64,000 nt of DNA from Magicicada septendecula (lineage: Eukaryota; Arthropoda; Insecta; Hemiptera; Cicadidae): contig CM068373.1 of the NCBI GenBank assembly GCA_034769895.1, forward strand, positions 201,046,134 through 201,110,133. The letters run 5' to 3'. Numbering within the stretch: the first letter of the stretch is position 1; each line of letters begins with the position of its first letter. The position numbers and the translations under genes were made by a program. Below the pieces are notes generated by a model. That model was not told where the DNA came from and did not search any database. It was given only the letters and a program-made list of their open reading frames with translations. Below, piece after piece: positions 10,105 to 20,939 of the stretch.

Positions 10105-12807
10105 TGTAGCATAACAGAATTATCACATTAAAATTTTAACTTAATGCAACATAAGTAAAGAAGAAAATATCCATAGTGAGTGAGAATAATAAATGGTTAA
10201 AGATTAAACTAAAGAAACTGTACATTAAGTCAATAAAATGTTAAGAAGAATAAACAATAACAAAGAAAACTATTGGTCAATATAAGAATAACCTACCGTA
10301 TATAAAAACCCAATAAAACAGCAATATACCCAGTAGATTGGGGAAGCAGTAAAAAGGAAAGAAAATAGGTAAAAAGGCAAAAACAATTTTAATAAGGGAA
10401 ATTTATAAAGTCAAGAAGCAGAGAAACCCCAAGACAAAACCAACAACAAATTAGCAAAGAGCTATAAATAAACATTATGAAACCTAATATTCAAATAAGA
10501 TGCATTGAATTAATGCCACAAAGAGAAACCACAAGACAAGGTATTTACTTATATAATAAGGAAGAAAGGACAAAATATGTCAAGATTCCTAAAAAGAGCC
10601 TAGGAATAAGAAGAGCTATTCCAAAAATGTTAATAAAGGAGTACATACCCATTTGAAACTAAACTAAAATCAATATATGTTAGACCCAGTAACTCAAGTT
10701 ACAAGATACAATATAATTAAAACCGAATTGTAAACTAGGTATAAGTATAATGTATAACAACCCAAAAAGACTACCATAGAGTAGAACCCACTAAAAAGAC
10801 TACCATAGTGTAGAAGATATAAAGTGAAGTGATGTAATAAAAATTAGAAACTACAGTGAGTGTAGTAAACAACATAGCTAAAAATCTATGTAAAATATTC
10901 AATGAAGGAGTGGGAAAAGAATAATTTAAAAGGACTACCATGAGTGTAGAATAATACTAGTAAAACCATAAGAGTCAAAGACAGTCTAAGGACTGACAAC
11001 ATTATTAGTAATGAGAGTTTTTTTTAAATTATATATAAGAAATATTATTACCAATAAAATGTTTTTTTAATTACAGTTAAGTAAATTGTGAGAAGGACAT
11101 AAATACCAAAGGACAGTTCATAACTGAGGGTATGACTAATAATAAGATGTTTTTTATTTATTGTTAATCAGATAATATATTAGATATAAAGGGATAATAG
11201 ACATAAGATGTTTTTATCACAGTTAAGTTATTACCAAAAGAAACATAAATACAAAAGACAGTTAATGACTGACAGTATTACTAGTAATTGGATGTTTTTA
11301 TTTTCTAATTAAATTAGGTCTAGGGAATAATAAGGGTAAGATATTTTTTGTTATAGCTAAATAAGATAGTTAAAAATGATAAGTATAAGATATTTTGTTA
11401 TCATTGGATGATACAGTTTAAAATAATAGGCATAAGATATTTTTGTTATAATTAGATGATATATGAAAAATAGTAGATAATAAGATGTTCTGTTGTATTC
11501 AAAATAATGTTAACTAATTTTCAAGTTTATTAAGACAGAGAAGGCAAGTAGGTAATAGGAATGTTATAATTTTATTTAAAACTGTAAACCATATAAAAAG
11601 TACAAAGCAGATTAACTAACACACCACTATAGAAAAACAGACCAGTAATGTAAACCAAAACCATCTATCAGAGAGTCAAACTTAATTAAATAAATTCAAT
11701 CAAACTACATAATATAATGAATAGAATTTAGTCCATACAACACAAAAATATGAAAATGTAATCAGTACAGATACAAATAATAACGAATGTAATGACAAAG
11801 GAAGAAAATTAACTTTATTTGGAAATAACTAACACTAGGCCTAAAATGGTAATCCACTCAGATTAAAAAGTAAATTAATCAATATTGAAGTGTTATAACA
11901 ACAAAATTATTAACAGCAAATAATAATCATGGAGTGAGTAATATTATTTCATGGAAATATTAACAGAAAACCACTTGTAAACCATTTAAATACTAAATTT
12001 GTACAAAATATGAGGCCTACAATAAATATCAAAATTGGTAAATTTTAGGCTTATCTGAACTTAAAACAGACCCAGCTATATATCCAATTATGTAAAATTA
12101 GCTTAAGAATATTGCTGAATTGTTAGATTTTCGTGAAATTAATAAATAATTGAGTTACAGCAATAAATAGGAAAACTTGTTATGTATGTATAGAAGTTGG
12201 AACAAATCCAAGACATGTACTTTTATAAAAATACAATGGGAAGAGGAAAAAGACATTTCATAAATTACCCCAAAACGACGACTTTCAGTCATCAGTCTAT
12301 TGTTAATCGTTAATGTGAACAGTTCAGAAATTACTGACGGAAGACCAAAAAAGTTTAATTCAGTGAAAAAACTATGAGTGCAGCCTCGAAAAGTGTAACA
12401 GAGGTTAACTAAGTAAATATAACACCAGCAGATGGCAAATAACACTAAACTAATCCAGAACAACAGCAATAACATTATCTAACACGAGCACCAGAAATCA
12501 ACGGCCATTTTGAGAAAATTTTAAACCATATTAGCAGAACACGAATCTAACACGTTTGAACACCGAACACTGCACCAGTAAACAATCACAGAACGACATC
12601 GCATAAGAAGGGAGAACACATCATACTATATTCCAGGAAAACTACAACTTCGCAGTGAAAGGAATTCTCATTTATTTCTGAGGGAGAAGATCAAACAGTA
12701 TCAAAAAAATTTATAATTAACAAAAATGTTTACTCATCAACACATTACACTGTTAGTTGATTATACATTATTAGATTTAATTTTATATTTGTAGTAGATT
12801 AATTACA
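10105..12807 (+). repeat. LTR1 of array (5' outermost, internally deleted)
   Basis: Begins TGTAGCATAAC and ends AATTACA, followed by AAT and a TGG-starting primer-binding site. The left edge is exact, because homology with the other LTRs stops at the TG. It is 2,703 bp against about 3,341 bp in the others. About 640 bp are missing near 12,700, between 'CAAACAGTATCA' and 'AAAATTTATAATTAAC'. The lost piece includes the GC-rich block with a TGACGTCA site, perhaps the promoter. Confidence 0.85.
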
Positions 12808-12925
12808 AATTGGCGTCCAACTAAAGGGCTGAAAATAGGAGTTAATAGATTTATAAAATAAGGACAATTCGTCCAATTTCCTATTTTAGCTCGGCAGCTG
12901 TCAACAGGTCAGGAAAAGAAACAAG
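12808..12925 (+). other. Leader of unit A with primer-binding site
   Basis: TGGCGTCCAACTAAAGG at 12811 lies 3 nt after the LTR, the usual place for a tRNA primer-binding site. The tRNA is not identified. A 9-bp stem (AAAATAGGA pairing with TCCTATTTT) encloses the rest of the leader and could be a packaging or dimerisation hairpin; that role is inferred. Confidence 0.55.
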
Positions 12926-14858
12926 ATGCACAGGAGGGCGACATCAAAGAAAAGGGTTGTGGAGGCCGAACAGGAAATAGATATGGAGGATAAGGAGGCG
13001 ACACCTGTGGAAGATATAGAATCGAGATTACCTCCAGCAGAACCAACCGAACCGATATCCCAAGGGAAACAAGCTGATAAGCCGGAACAAACAGAGGAGA
13101 TCAATTTCCAAGAAACCATGATGAGAATGATGATGGAAATGCGAGAGGCTAGTAAGAAGGCGGAGGAAAATAGCAAGAAGGCGGAAGAAAATAGTAAGAA
13201 GTCAAGAAAAGAGTTAGCCCAGCAAATGATGGAGAGAATGGAAGAATATAGTAAGAAGTCAAGAGAAGAATTAGCCCAGCAAATGATGGAGAGAATGGAA
13301 GAAAATAATAAGGAAATGAAAAATGATAACCAATAATTGAAGAAAGAATTGGGTAATAAGATTGGAGATACCAGTAAGAAGATGGAGGAGAAGATGGAAG
13401 AAAACAGTAAGAAGATGGAGGAGAAGATGGATGAAATAAAAAACGAATATACATTATTAATGGAGGAAAATATTAAGAAGATCGAGGAGAAGATGGAGAA
13501 AAATATTCAGAAAATAGAGGAGAAGATGGAAGAAAATATTCAGAAAATTGAGGGGAAAATGGAGGAAATAAAGACTGACAATAAACAGTCGAAGGAGGAA
13601 TTAATCCGGATAGCCAAAAACTGGAAGAGACCAACCAGAGGATGGAAGAAACAAGTCAGAAAATGGAAAGCAATAATCAACAACTAAGAGAAGAATTGAG
13701 GGAGACTAACCAAGAGAACATGAATCGTTTAGATGGAAGGATGGAAGTATTAAAGGAAGAATTGAGCCAGAAGATAGCTGAAAACAATGAGACAATCAGC
13801 AAGAAAGTAGAAGAGGAAATAACGGTGATCGAACAAAGAATTACAAGGGCTGACGAAAGATGGAGTCAGACAGAACGGGAAGTACAGAGTATCAAGACAA
13901 AAATAAACACTAAGGTTAACAACATTGAAGAAACGAATAGGAAGACTTTAGAGGAAAAACTAAAGGAAACACGTGAAGACTGGGAGCCAGTGCAGGACCG
14001 ATTCACAGAAAAATGTGACGGCATTGAAGCGGCAGTGACCAGTATCAACAGTCAGATGCGACAGAATCAAACAGATATAGACCTGTTCCATAGTCGACCG
14101 ACAACCATTACCAGTTGTCCTAACAACGAGAATCGTGAAGGAATTAACTTCAGGTTTTATAAAAACAAACCTATGGAGTTCCTAGCCAGAATCGAAGAGT
14201 ACTTTACCAAACACAGAGGCAATCGCTGGAGGGAGAATAAAGAAGTACTTGACGAATCGTTCAAGGAGATAGCAGATAATTGGTGGATGGCGATAAGAGA
14301 TGAAATGACCGACTACCAACAATTCAAAAGGCTATTCAAGGCCAAGTATTGGTCTGAATCGACACAAAATATCGCCAGAGACGGGATCTGTCATGGAAAA
14401 TACAACCCGTATGGAAACCAGACTCTAACGGCGTACTTCTTGGGAAAGGTGTGTGTGGCTAAACATTTAGAGCCCAGAATACCGGAAGAATGCCTGGTCA
14501 GCAAGCTCTCATACCATTATGAGGAAGATATAATAAGAGCTAGAAGAAACAGTCAAATAAAGACTGTACAAGCAATGACCGAGCTCTTAGAAATGTATGA
14601 GCACGAGGATTACTACCGCCAAAGTCGCAGGAGATATGAAAGGCCGGAACCAAGAAATAACACCAGTAATTCGAATAATAATAATCGGCAGAACGTTAAC
14701 AACAACAATAATTATAATTCCGCAAATCGGAATAATGCCGAAATCAATCATAACCCCCGTAATAACAATAATGTACCTAGATTTAATAACAATAATAATA
14801 ATGTTTTAGTGGACAGTTAGTGAGGATCTGTCAATAATAAAACTTTTAGTTACTTTGC

Positions 14859-14896
14859 GTCGACGTTTCGACAATATTTATTGTCATCTTCAGGAC
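14859..14896 (-). ncRNA. Hammerhead ribozyme motif, left PLE arm
   Basis: Read on the minus strand: stem I GTC, CTGAAGA, 6-bp stem II (GACAAT/ATTGTC) with an AAAT loop, GAAA, a 2-nt palindromic CG, UC, then GAC closing stem I. It is identical in core to 20233-20270. Confidence 0.7.
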
Positions 14897-15536
14897 CTGT
14901 GTATGAAATACAATAGAAATATCAAACATAACGAAACAATTAAATATTTGGGTGAACGTGTTGGTGATGTGAGTGTGTGCGTGTGTATGTATGTATCATT
15001 TTTTATGTGAAGACTTATGATAGTTTGTTTACATCTTCAAATTATCTTTAAGAAAGCGAGCAAATTATAGTATGAGAGAACTTAATTTATACAGTATTAC
15101 AATTTAAATTACTAAATATAATGTTATTTTAATTAATTAAACAAACAGTAACCAACAATTGGATATTAGATTGGTACAAAAATTGTTTATACCTACAACA
15201 GTCAACATATAGCAAAGTAATATATTACCTATAACTGAAACAGATTAGGGGATGTTCACTACGTAATTACTAAAAGTTATTTTTACCATGTTTCACTCCC
15301 TACTGGTGTTAGCAAACAATCATAATTTAGAAACATACAATTTACACAATATTGTAAAACATTACGACTTAAATCAGATAGTTGACAAAGGTTACACACA
15401 AAAGTTTCTGGTAAATTTTACTAACAGGTAAACTTGGATAATACGGTAATTGTAATCATATTGTAAAATATAGTCAAGAGTACTATAGAATAATGTAATT
15501 TATGTATGTGTCCACAATAACCCTTCTCTTTCACCC

Positions 15537-15616
15537 ATGCTCCCCCCGCCAGTCCACCCAGCCTCTCACTCTAACCTGAAATCGATCTATCACGCACTAT
15601 CACCCCACTCACTCAC

Positions 15617-15713
<97 letters not shown>

Positions 15714-15878
15714 TCTACATCTCACTCACTGTCTCCCTTCTTCCCTCTCTCACTCTTCCACCCTTCGCTCTCACACTCTCTCTCTCTCTCTCTCCCTCTC
15801 ATTATCTCTCTTCATTCACTCTCTCCCTTTCACTCTCTCTCTCTCTCATTATATCTCTTCATTCATCTCTCTCCCCCC

Positions 15879-15918
<40 letters not shown>

Positions 15919-15950
15919 TCATTTGTCATTGTCCACGATTGGCACTCTAA
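15537..15950. repeat. CT-rich simple-sequence tracts in left PLE arm
   Basis: Long (CT)n runs interrupted by CACT, CATT and TTCC. The open frame through them (Leu/Ser repeats) is an artefact of the dinucleotide repeat. The matching right-arm stretch is shorter and is GA/GACA-based, so the two arms have evolved separately. Confidence 0.9.
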
Positions 15951-16216
15951 AACACTCACCATTTTTATTACACTATCATCCTCATATAAGTAGAGAATTA
16001 TACACACGATAACAGAAATGATTTACCAACTTGTATTAAAGGGTTACAGACTTTATAACACAACATTATAGATAACAGATCTATTATATGAAAATGGTTA
16101 TTACTTAATATTTACATTTTGGTCAATGTTATTTACCTGGAACTTGGTCTATACAGAGTACAATAGTCAATGTAGTTCAAATATATGTCGGTCATAATCT
16201 CTCTCACATGATCCCT

Positions 16217-16217
<1 letters not shown>

Positions 16218-16296
<79 letters not shown>

Positions 16297-16365
16297 ATTC
16301 TAAACAGATATATACCACAAATCTAACACGTAGACGTGTACATACACACACGCTAGAATTACATA

Positions 16366-16401
<36 letters not shown>
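16218..16401. repeat. (CT)n and (CA)n microsatellites in left PLE arm
   Basis: (CT)n runs at about 16218-16291 and (CA)n at about 16373-16401. The inverted counterparts are GT at ~19121-19152 and GA/GACA at ~19231-19303. Confidence 0.9.
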
Positions 16402-16844
16402 ACAAAAACAACCTCACAAGTCAACTACACATTCGAGAATCCATACATAAATATAACACTATTTTATTCACTTATTTTTATCATCTAAGTGTAAATTATG
16501 CACAACGGAGATGTCCACTGTACTGAGTTTAAAACTGATCGACTATGTGTCTATAAGAAATGTTATATGTTTCTTAGCTAATACTAAATAATATGATCAG
16601 TGAGACACTTACAATTGTTGCTGACGCCAACACACAACTGTAAATTTTCCCTGACCAACACCTTACTATAAAGCAGAACAGACGACCCTTGTACATTTGT
16701 AGGAAATTAAGTAACATGTGTTCGGAAGACAGTTGAGAAAGATTTGCACTAGGGGGGAGTGTGACACTAATTAATATCTAACGACAAGCTGGCCACTAAT
16801 GACCAACACATCCTGTAGGGAGACTACTGAATATTTCTTCAAAT

Positions 16845-18353
16845 TCATGTTTTGACGGTGTGTATAAGTTGAGCATAACTGGACGAGAGGTTTTGAGTAT
16901 CAGTGCGAAAATTAATGGAGTGAGGGTCACTTTTAATTTGAATCATTTCCAGTACGCACCTTTTGAAATAATTATTTTCGTAATATTTAATTTGGGTGTT
17001 GTTGAAGTCAAATTCATGACCGGTGTTTAAATGGTGAGATACTAAAGCGTTGGGGTTATCATTATGGGGTTTTTTATGGCAATCATACCTATGTTGATAA
17101 ATTCTCTTATGTAAATATTGGGACGTAATACCAGTTTATGTGGCTGGACAGTCATTGCATTGGATAGTGTATACGACATTAGATCGTTTATCTTTGGATG
17201 TCGGGTCTTTGAGGTTTGAGAAGAGAGATTGAACAGTATGTTGGTTTTTGAATGCTAAAGTTTTTTGAATTTTTGATAGGCATTTTTTAAGTTTTTCAGA
17301 AAGCCCTTTAACATAAGTTGTAGAAAAGTATGAGCCAGCGTTGGGGTCAGGTGTATTAGATTGGGCAGATGTAAGATTGGGGCTCAGCTGATTTGCGCAA
17401 TGTTTATGAATTACCTGTTTGATTATGTGGTCTGGGTAACCATTGTTTTTGAAAATCTTAAATACTAATTCCGTGTTTTTTTGATGAAAAGATTGATCAC
17501 TTAGACCGGTAGCTCTCTTATATACCGAGTGGATTAAGTTAGTTTTTAGATGTATGGGATGGTTGGAATTAAAATGCAGATATCTACCGGAGTTGGTGGG
17601 TTTTATGAACCAATCAGTGACTATAGTACCATCTGTCTGTCTAATAACCTTGGTATCAAGAAATGAAATGGAACTATTCTGTTCGTGCTCTATTGTGAAC
17701 TGTATTCGTTCAAAGCCCATTAGTTTGGAATTGAACAGAGATAAGATTGTGTCGTGTTGGTCATATGGAATACATGTTATAGTATCGTCCACGTATTTAT
17801 ATAGGAAGGGGAGTTTAAATGGTAGCGTAGGGATAACTATGTCAAGAAACTGGTTCATGGTAATGTCAGCTAAGATGGGCCCGAGACTGCTACCCATAGC
17901 AGTGCCATATGTTTGTTTAAAAAATTGTCCCTGAAATGTGAAATAACCATTATTGCAACAATGCGACAGAAGTTTAAGGAAACTATTCTTATCTAATGTT
18001 GTATGTGTGGAGATGCAGTTCCAATTTTTGTTTAAAATGTTGATCACTGTTTGGATATTTACATTAGTGAATAAGGAGGAAACGTCTAGTGAAATTAAAA
18101 CATGATTGGGAGGGATTGTGTGTTTCTTTATAGTTTCAACAAAGGTAAAGCTATCACTAATGTTGTACTTTTCAGAAGACGCATTTTTTAGAATATTTGC
18201 TAGCCATTTTGATGTTTCATATGTAGGGGAGTTTATAAATGAGATAATAGGTCTAAGAGGGTTGTCAGGTTTATGAGTTTTTACTAAGCCGTAAATTTTA
18301 GGTGGAGTTGGGGCATGGGGAACTAAGCGTTTATAGGTATTGTTGTCTACCTA
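16845..18353 (-). pseudogene. PLE reverse transcriptase and GIY-YIG endonuclease
   Basis: The minus-strand frame is open from the copy junction (stop in the GGTA repeat near 18,353) and is 5'-truncated. RT blocks in order are 'IYGLVKTHKPDNPLRPIIS', 'LISLDVSSLFTNV' (first catalytic Asp), 'QTYGTAMGSSLGPILADI', and 'YKYVDDT' (YVDD catalytic pair, near 17,780). The GIY-YIG domain follows: 'VVYTIQCNDCPAT', then YTGITSQ and RIYQH. A TAA at 17133-17135 replaces the Tyr of the YTG motif. Beyond it the frame is open to TGA 16845-16847. There is no ATG before the RT core, and the usual N-terminal region is missing. PLE RTs are telomerase-like and prime at nicked chromosomal DNA. Confidence 0.85.
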
Positions 18354-18368
18354 CCTACCTATTGTGAC

Positions 18369-18678
18369 TATCTGTCCAGCCACATACACCGGTATTACGT
18401 CCCAATATTTACATAAGAGAATTTATCAACATAGGTATGATTGCCATAAAAAAACCCATAATGATAACCCCAACGCTTTAGTATCTCTCCATTTAAACAC
18501 CGGTCATGAATTTGACTTCAACAACACCCAAATTAAATATTACGAAAATAATTATTTCAAAAGGTGCGTACTGGAAATGATTCAAATTAAAAGTGACCCT
18601 CACTCCATTAATTTTCGCACGGATACTCAAAACATCTCGTCCAGTTATGCTCAACTTATACACACCGTCAAAACATGA
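18369..18678 (+). pseudogene. PLE GIY-YIG endonuclease, 5'-truncated copy
   Basis: Reads from the CPAT segment through YTGITSQYLHKRIYQHR and an H/N-rich middle (LHLNTGHEF) to TGA 18676-18678. The Tyr codon (TAC) mutated to TAA in the left arm is intact here. The upstream part of the open frame (from 18340, in the TACC repeat) is junction sequence, not PLE coding. It has no RT and no start codon of its own, so expression is unlikely. Confidence 0.75.
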
Positions 18679-19120
18679 ATTTGAAGAAATATTCAGTAGT
18701 CTCCCTACAGGATGTGTTGGTCATTAGTGGCCAGCTTGTCGTTAGATATTAATTAGTGTCACACTCCCCCCTAGTGCAAATCTTTCTCAACTGTCTTCCG
18801 AACACATGTTACTTAATTTCCTACAAATGTACAAGGGTCGTCTGTTCTGCTTTATAGTAAGGTGTTGGTCAGGGAAAATTTACAGTTGTGTGTTGGCGTC
18901 AGCAACAATTGTAAGTGTCTCACTGATCATATTATTTAGTATTAGCTAAGAAACATATAACATTCCTTATAGACACATAGTCGATCAGTTTTAAACTCAG
19001 TACAGTGGACATCTCCGTTGTGCATAATTTACACTTAGATGATAAAAATAAGTGAATAAAATAGTGTTATATTTATGTATGGATTCTCGAATGTGTAGTT
19101 GACTTGTGAGGTTGTTTTTG

Positions 19121-19159
<39 letters not shown>

Positions 19160-19228
19160 TATGTAATTCTAGCGTGTGTGTATGTACACGTCTACGTGTT
19201 AGATTTGTGGTATATATCTGTTTAGAAT

Positions 19229-19303
<75 letters not shown>

Positions 19304-19520
19304 GAGTGTGAGAGAGGGGGAGAGAGATGAATGAAGAGATATAATGAGAGAGAGAGAGAGTGAAAGAGAGAGAGTGAATGAAGAGAGATAATGAGAGGGA
19401 GAGAGAGAGAGTGTGAGAGCGAAGGGTGGAAGAGTGAGAGAGGGAAGAAGGGAGACAGTGAGTGAGATGTAGAAGAGAGAGAGAGAGAGGGAGAGAGAGA
19501 GTGAGAGAGTAGGTGAGTGA
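19121..19520. repeat. GT, GA and GACA microsatellites in right PLE arm
   Basis: A (GT)n run at about 19121-19152, (GA)n from 19231, and about ten GACA units at 19262-19303, then interrupted GA-rich sequence to 19,520. The left arm has (CT)n where this arm has GACA, so the change arose after the arms formed. Confidence 0.9.
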
Positions 19521-20232
19521 GTGGGGTGATAGTGCGTGATAGATCGATTTCAGGTTAGAGTGAGAGGCTGGGTGGACTGGCGGGGGGAGCATGGATGAAA
19601 GAGAAGGGTGATTGTGGACACATACATAAATTACATTATTCTATAGTACTCTTGACTATATTTTACAATATGATTACAATTACCGTATTATCCAAGTTTA
19701 CCTGTTAGTAAAATTTACCAGAAACTTTTGTGTGTAACCTTTGTCAACTATCTGATTTAAGTCGTAATGTTTTACAATATTGTGTAAATTGTATGTTTCT
19801 AAATTATGATTGTTTGCTAACACCAGTAGGGAGTGAAACATGGTAAAAATAACTTTTAATAATTACGTAGTGAACATCCCCTAATCTGTTTTAGTTATAG
19901 GTAATATATTACTTTGCTATATGTTGACTGTTGTAGGTATAAACAATTTTTGTACTAATCTAATATCCAATTGTTGGTTACTGTTTGTTTAATTAATTAA
20001 AATAACATTATATTTAGTAATTTAAATTGTAATACTGTATAAATTAAGTTCTCTCATAATATAATTTGCTCGCTTTCTTAAAGATTATTTGAAGATGTAA
20101 ACAAACAATCATAAGTCTTCACATAAAAAATGATACATACATACACACGCACACACTCACATCACCAACACGTTCACCCAAATATTTAATTGTTTCGTTA
20201 TGTTTGATATTTCTATTGTATTTCATACACAG

Positions 20233-20270
20233 GTCCTGAAGATGACAATAAATATTGTCGAAACGTCGAC
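20233..20270 (+). ncRNA. Hammerhead ribozyme motif, right PLE arm
   Basis: Stem I GTC 20233-20235, CTGAAGA 20236-20242, stem II 20244-20249 with 20254-20259 around an AAAT loop, GAAA 20260-20263, CG, UC 20266-20267, and GAC 20268-20270 closing stem I. All conserved core positions are present. Stem III is only 2 bp, as in PLE hammerheads thought to work as dimers. Confidence 0.7.
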
Positions 20271-20361
20271 GCAAAATAACTAAAAGTTGTATTATTGACC
20301 GATCCTCACTAACTATCCACTAAAACATTCACTGATTGACGGTCACTAAAAAAATTAAGGA

Positions 20362-20395
<34 letters not shown>

Positions 20396-20876
20396 TTCTC
20401 CGAATTAATAATAATGAGGGCAACAACAATAATAACAATAATAATAATAACCGTCCACCCAACAACAACGGTTATTATAATAATAACCGTAATTATGTTC
20501 CAAGTGGTCAGAGAAACCCCAACCCCCCTAATAACAATTATCATAGTAATTATAACAGAAATTACCCGAATGGAGGTAATAACAATAATTACAGGACATA
20601 TCGACCCCATATTAACTACATCAGAGCGGAAGACAGTGGACAGAGGAGGTACCAGCCTCAACGAAGGAGCCGATATTATGAGTATGAGACCTTTCAAGGA
20701 AGTCAGGGAAGTAATCGTTACCGAGAGTATGAACCCAGACGAAATTCCAGCCTGGACAATCAACGAAGACTACCTGTAACGGAAGCCCAACAGCACGATC
20801 GTGCTGAACCAAACGAAGCAGTTTCAGGACTCCAAGTTGATGCTGCCAACAGCCTAATCCGTAATGATGCGGAGCA

Positions 20877-20939
20877 TTTAAACGAACGGAGGCAGTAATA
20901 AACCCCAATAACCCTTTACTGCTCCAATCTGCTGGGTTT
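20877..20939 (+). promoter_or_regulatory. -1 ribosomal frameshift signal, unit A
   Basis: TTTAAAC at 20877-20883 is phased as T TTA AAC in the gag frame. Four bases later 20888-20898 (GGAGGCAGTAA, including the gag stop) pairs with 20916-20925 (TTACTGCTCC) with one bulged G. A loop AAACCC (20900-20905) or AACCC (20910-20914) can pair with GGGTTT at 20934-20939, giving an H-type pseudoknot. Shifting back by one at the heptamer enters the pol frame exactly. Heptamer plus pseudoknot is the classic signal in retroviruses and coronaviruses; its function here is inferred. Confidence 0.75.

Larger units (their letters stand above)
14800..17145 (-). repeat. Left arm of PLE palindrome
   Basis: Inverted copy of 18368-20329. 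It carries, in minus-strand order, the GIY-YIG domain, a 3' untranslated region and a hammerhead core. It is about 380 bp longer than the right arm, mostly from expanded CT tracts (15621-15915 and 16218-16291) and a CA tract (16373-16401). Confidence 0.85.
18368..20329 (+). repeat. Right arm of PLE palindrome (inverted partial copy)
   Basis: Inverted relative to the left arm. Homology starts at TGTCCAGCCACATA and runs to CTAAAACATT. It holds only the GIY-YIG end and 3' region, with no RT. Confidence 0.85.
14800..20360 (-). mobile_element. Penelope-like element with inverted partial copy (palindromic)
   Basis: A minus-strand unit (RT, GIY-YIG, long 3' region) is fused at its 5' side, near 18,360, to an inverted 5'-truncated copy of the same element. 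PLEs often show this arrangement. Arms are about 14,800-17,145 and 18,368-20,329, with the RT core between. It inserted in the AAT repeat of gag A: uninterrupted homologues in units B and C (near 40,500 and 51,670) lack it. The flanking AAT runs blur the target duplication. The right end extends about 30 bp beyond the left arm's end. Confidence 0.85.
12926..20898 (+). pseudogene. gag: gag of unit A, split by Penelope insertion
   Basis: Starts at ATG 12926 (MHRRATSKKR). A long heptad-rich charged coiled coil (repeats such as KKMEEKMEENS) runs to about 13,990. A retrotransposon gag/capsid-like domain follows (from 'GINFRFYKNKPMEFLARIEE' near 14,140), then an Arg-rich stretch and an Asn-rich tail encoded by AAT/AAC repeats. 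No CCHC knuckle is seen. Lesions are a TAA at 13334-13336, a 1-nt deletion near 13612, and the PLE inserted in the Asn repeat at about 14,800. The tail resumes near 20,360 and ends at TAA 20896-20898. Unlike B and C, unit A keeps GAG at 12986 and TAT at 20476, where the others have stops. Gag would form the virus-like particle. Confidence 0.8.

Noticed and set aside
12155..12475. Minus-strand hydrophobic ORF inside the LTRs (also 37300-37551, 59590-59880)
   Set aside because: Antisense in LTR sequence, with length changed by small indels between LTRs and no recognisable domain, so probably chance.
15537..15950. 137-codon Leu/Ser-rich open frame
   Set aside because: Produced by (CT)n repeats inside the PLE arm. 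The homologous stretch on the other arm has different repeats and a different frame.
17554..17934. Plus-strand 126-codon ORF opposite the PLE RT
   Set aside because: Shadow of the RT frame on the other strand. The minus strand carries clear RT motifs.
19035..19592. 185-codon minus-strand frame similar to the one at 15.5 kb
   Set aside because: Same PLE 3' region in the inverted copy. Simple-sequence translation, not a gene.
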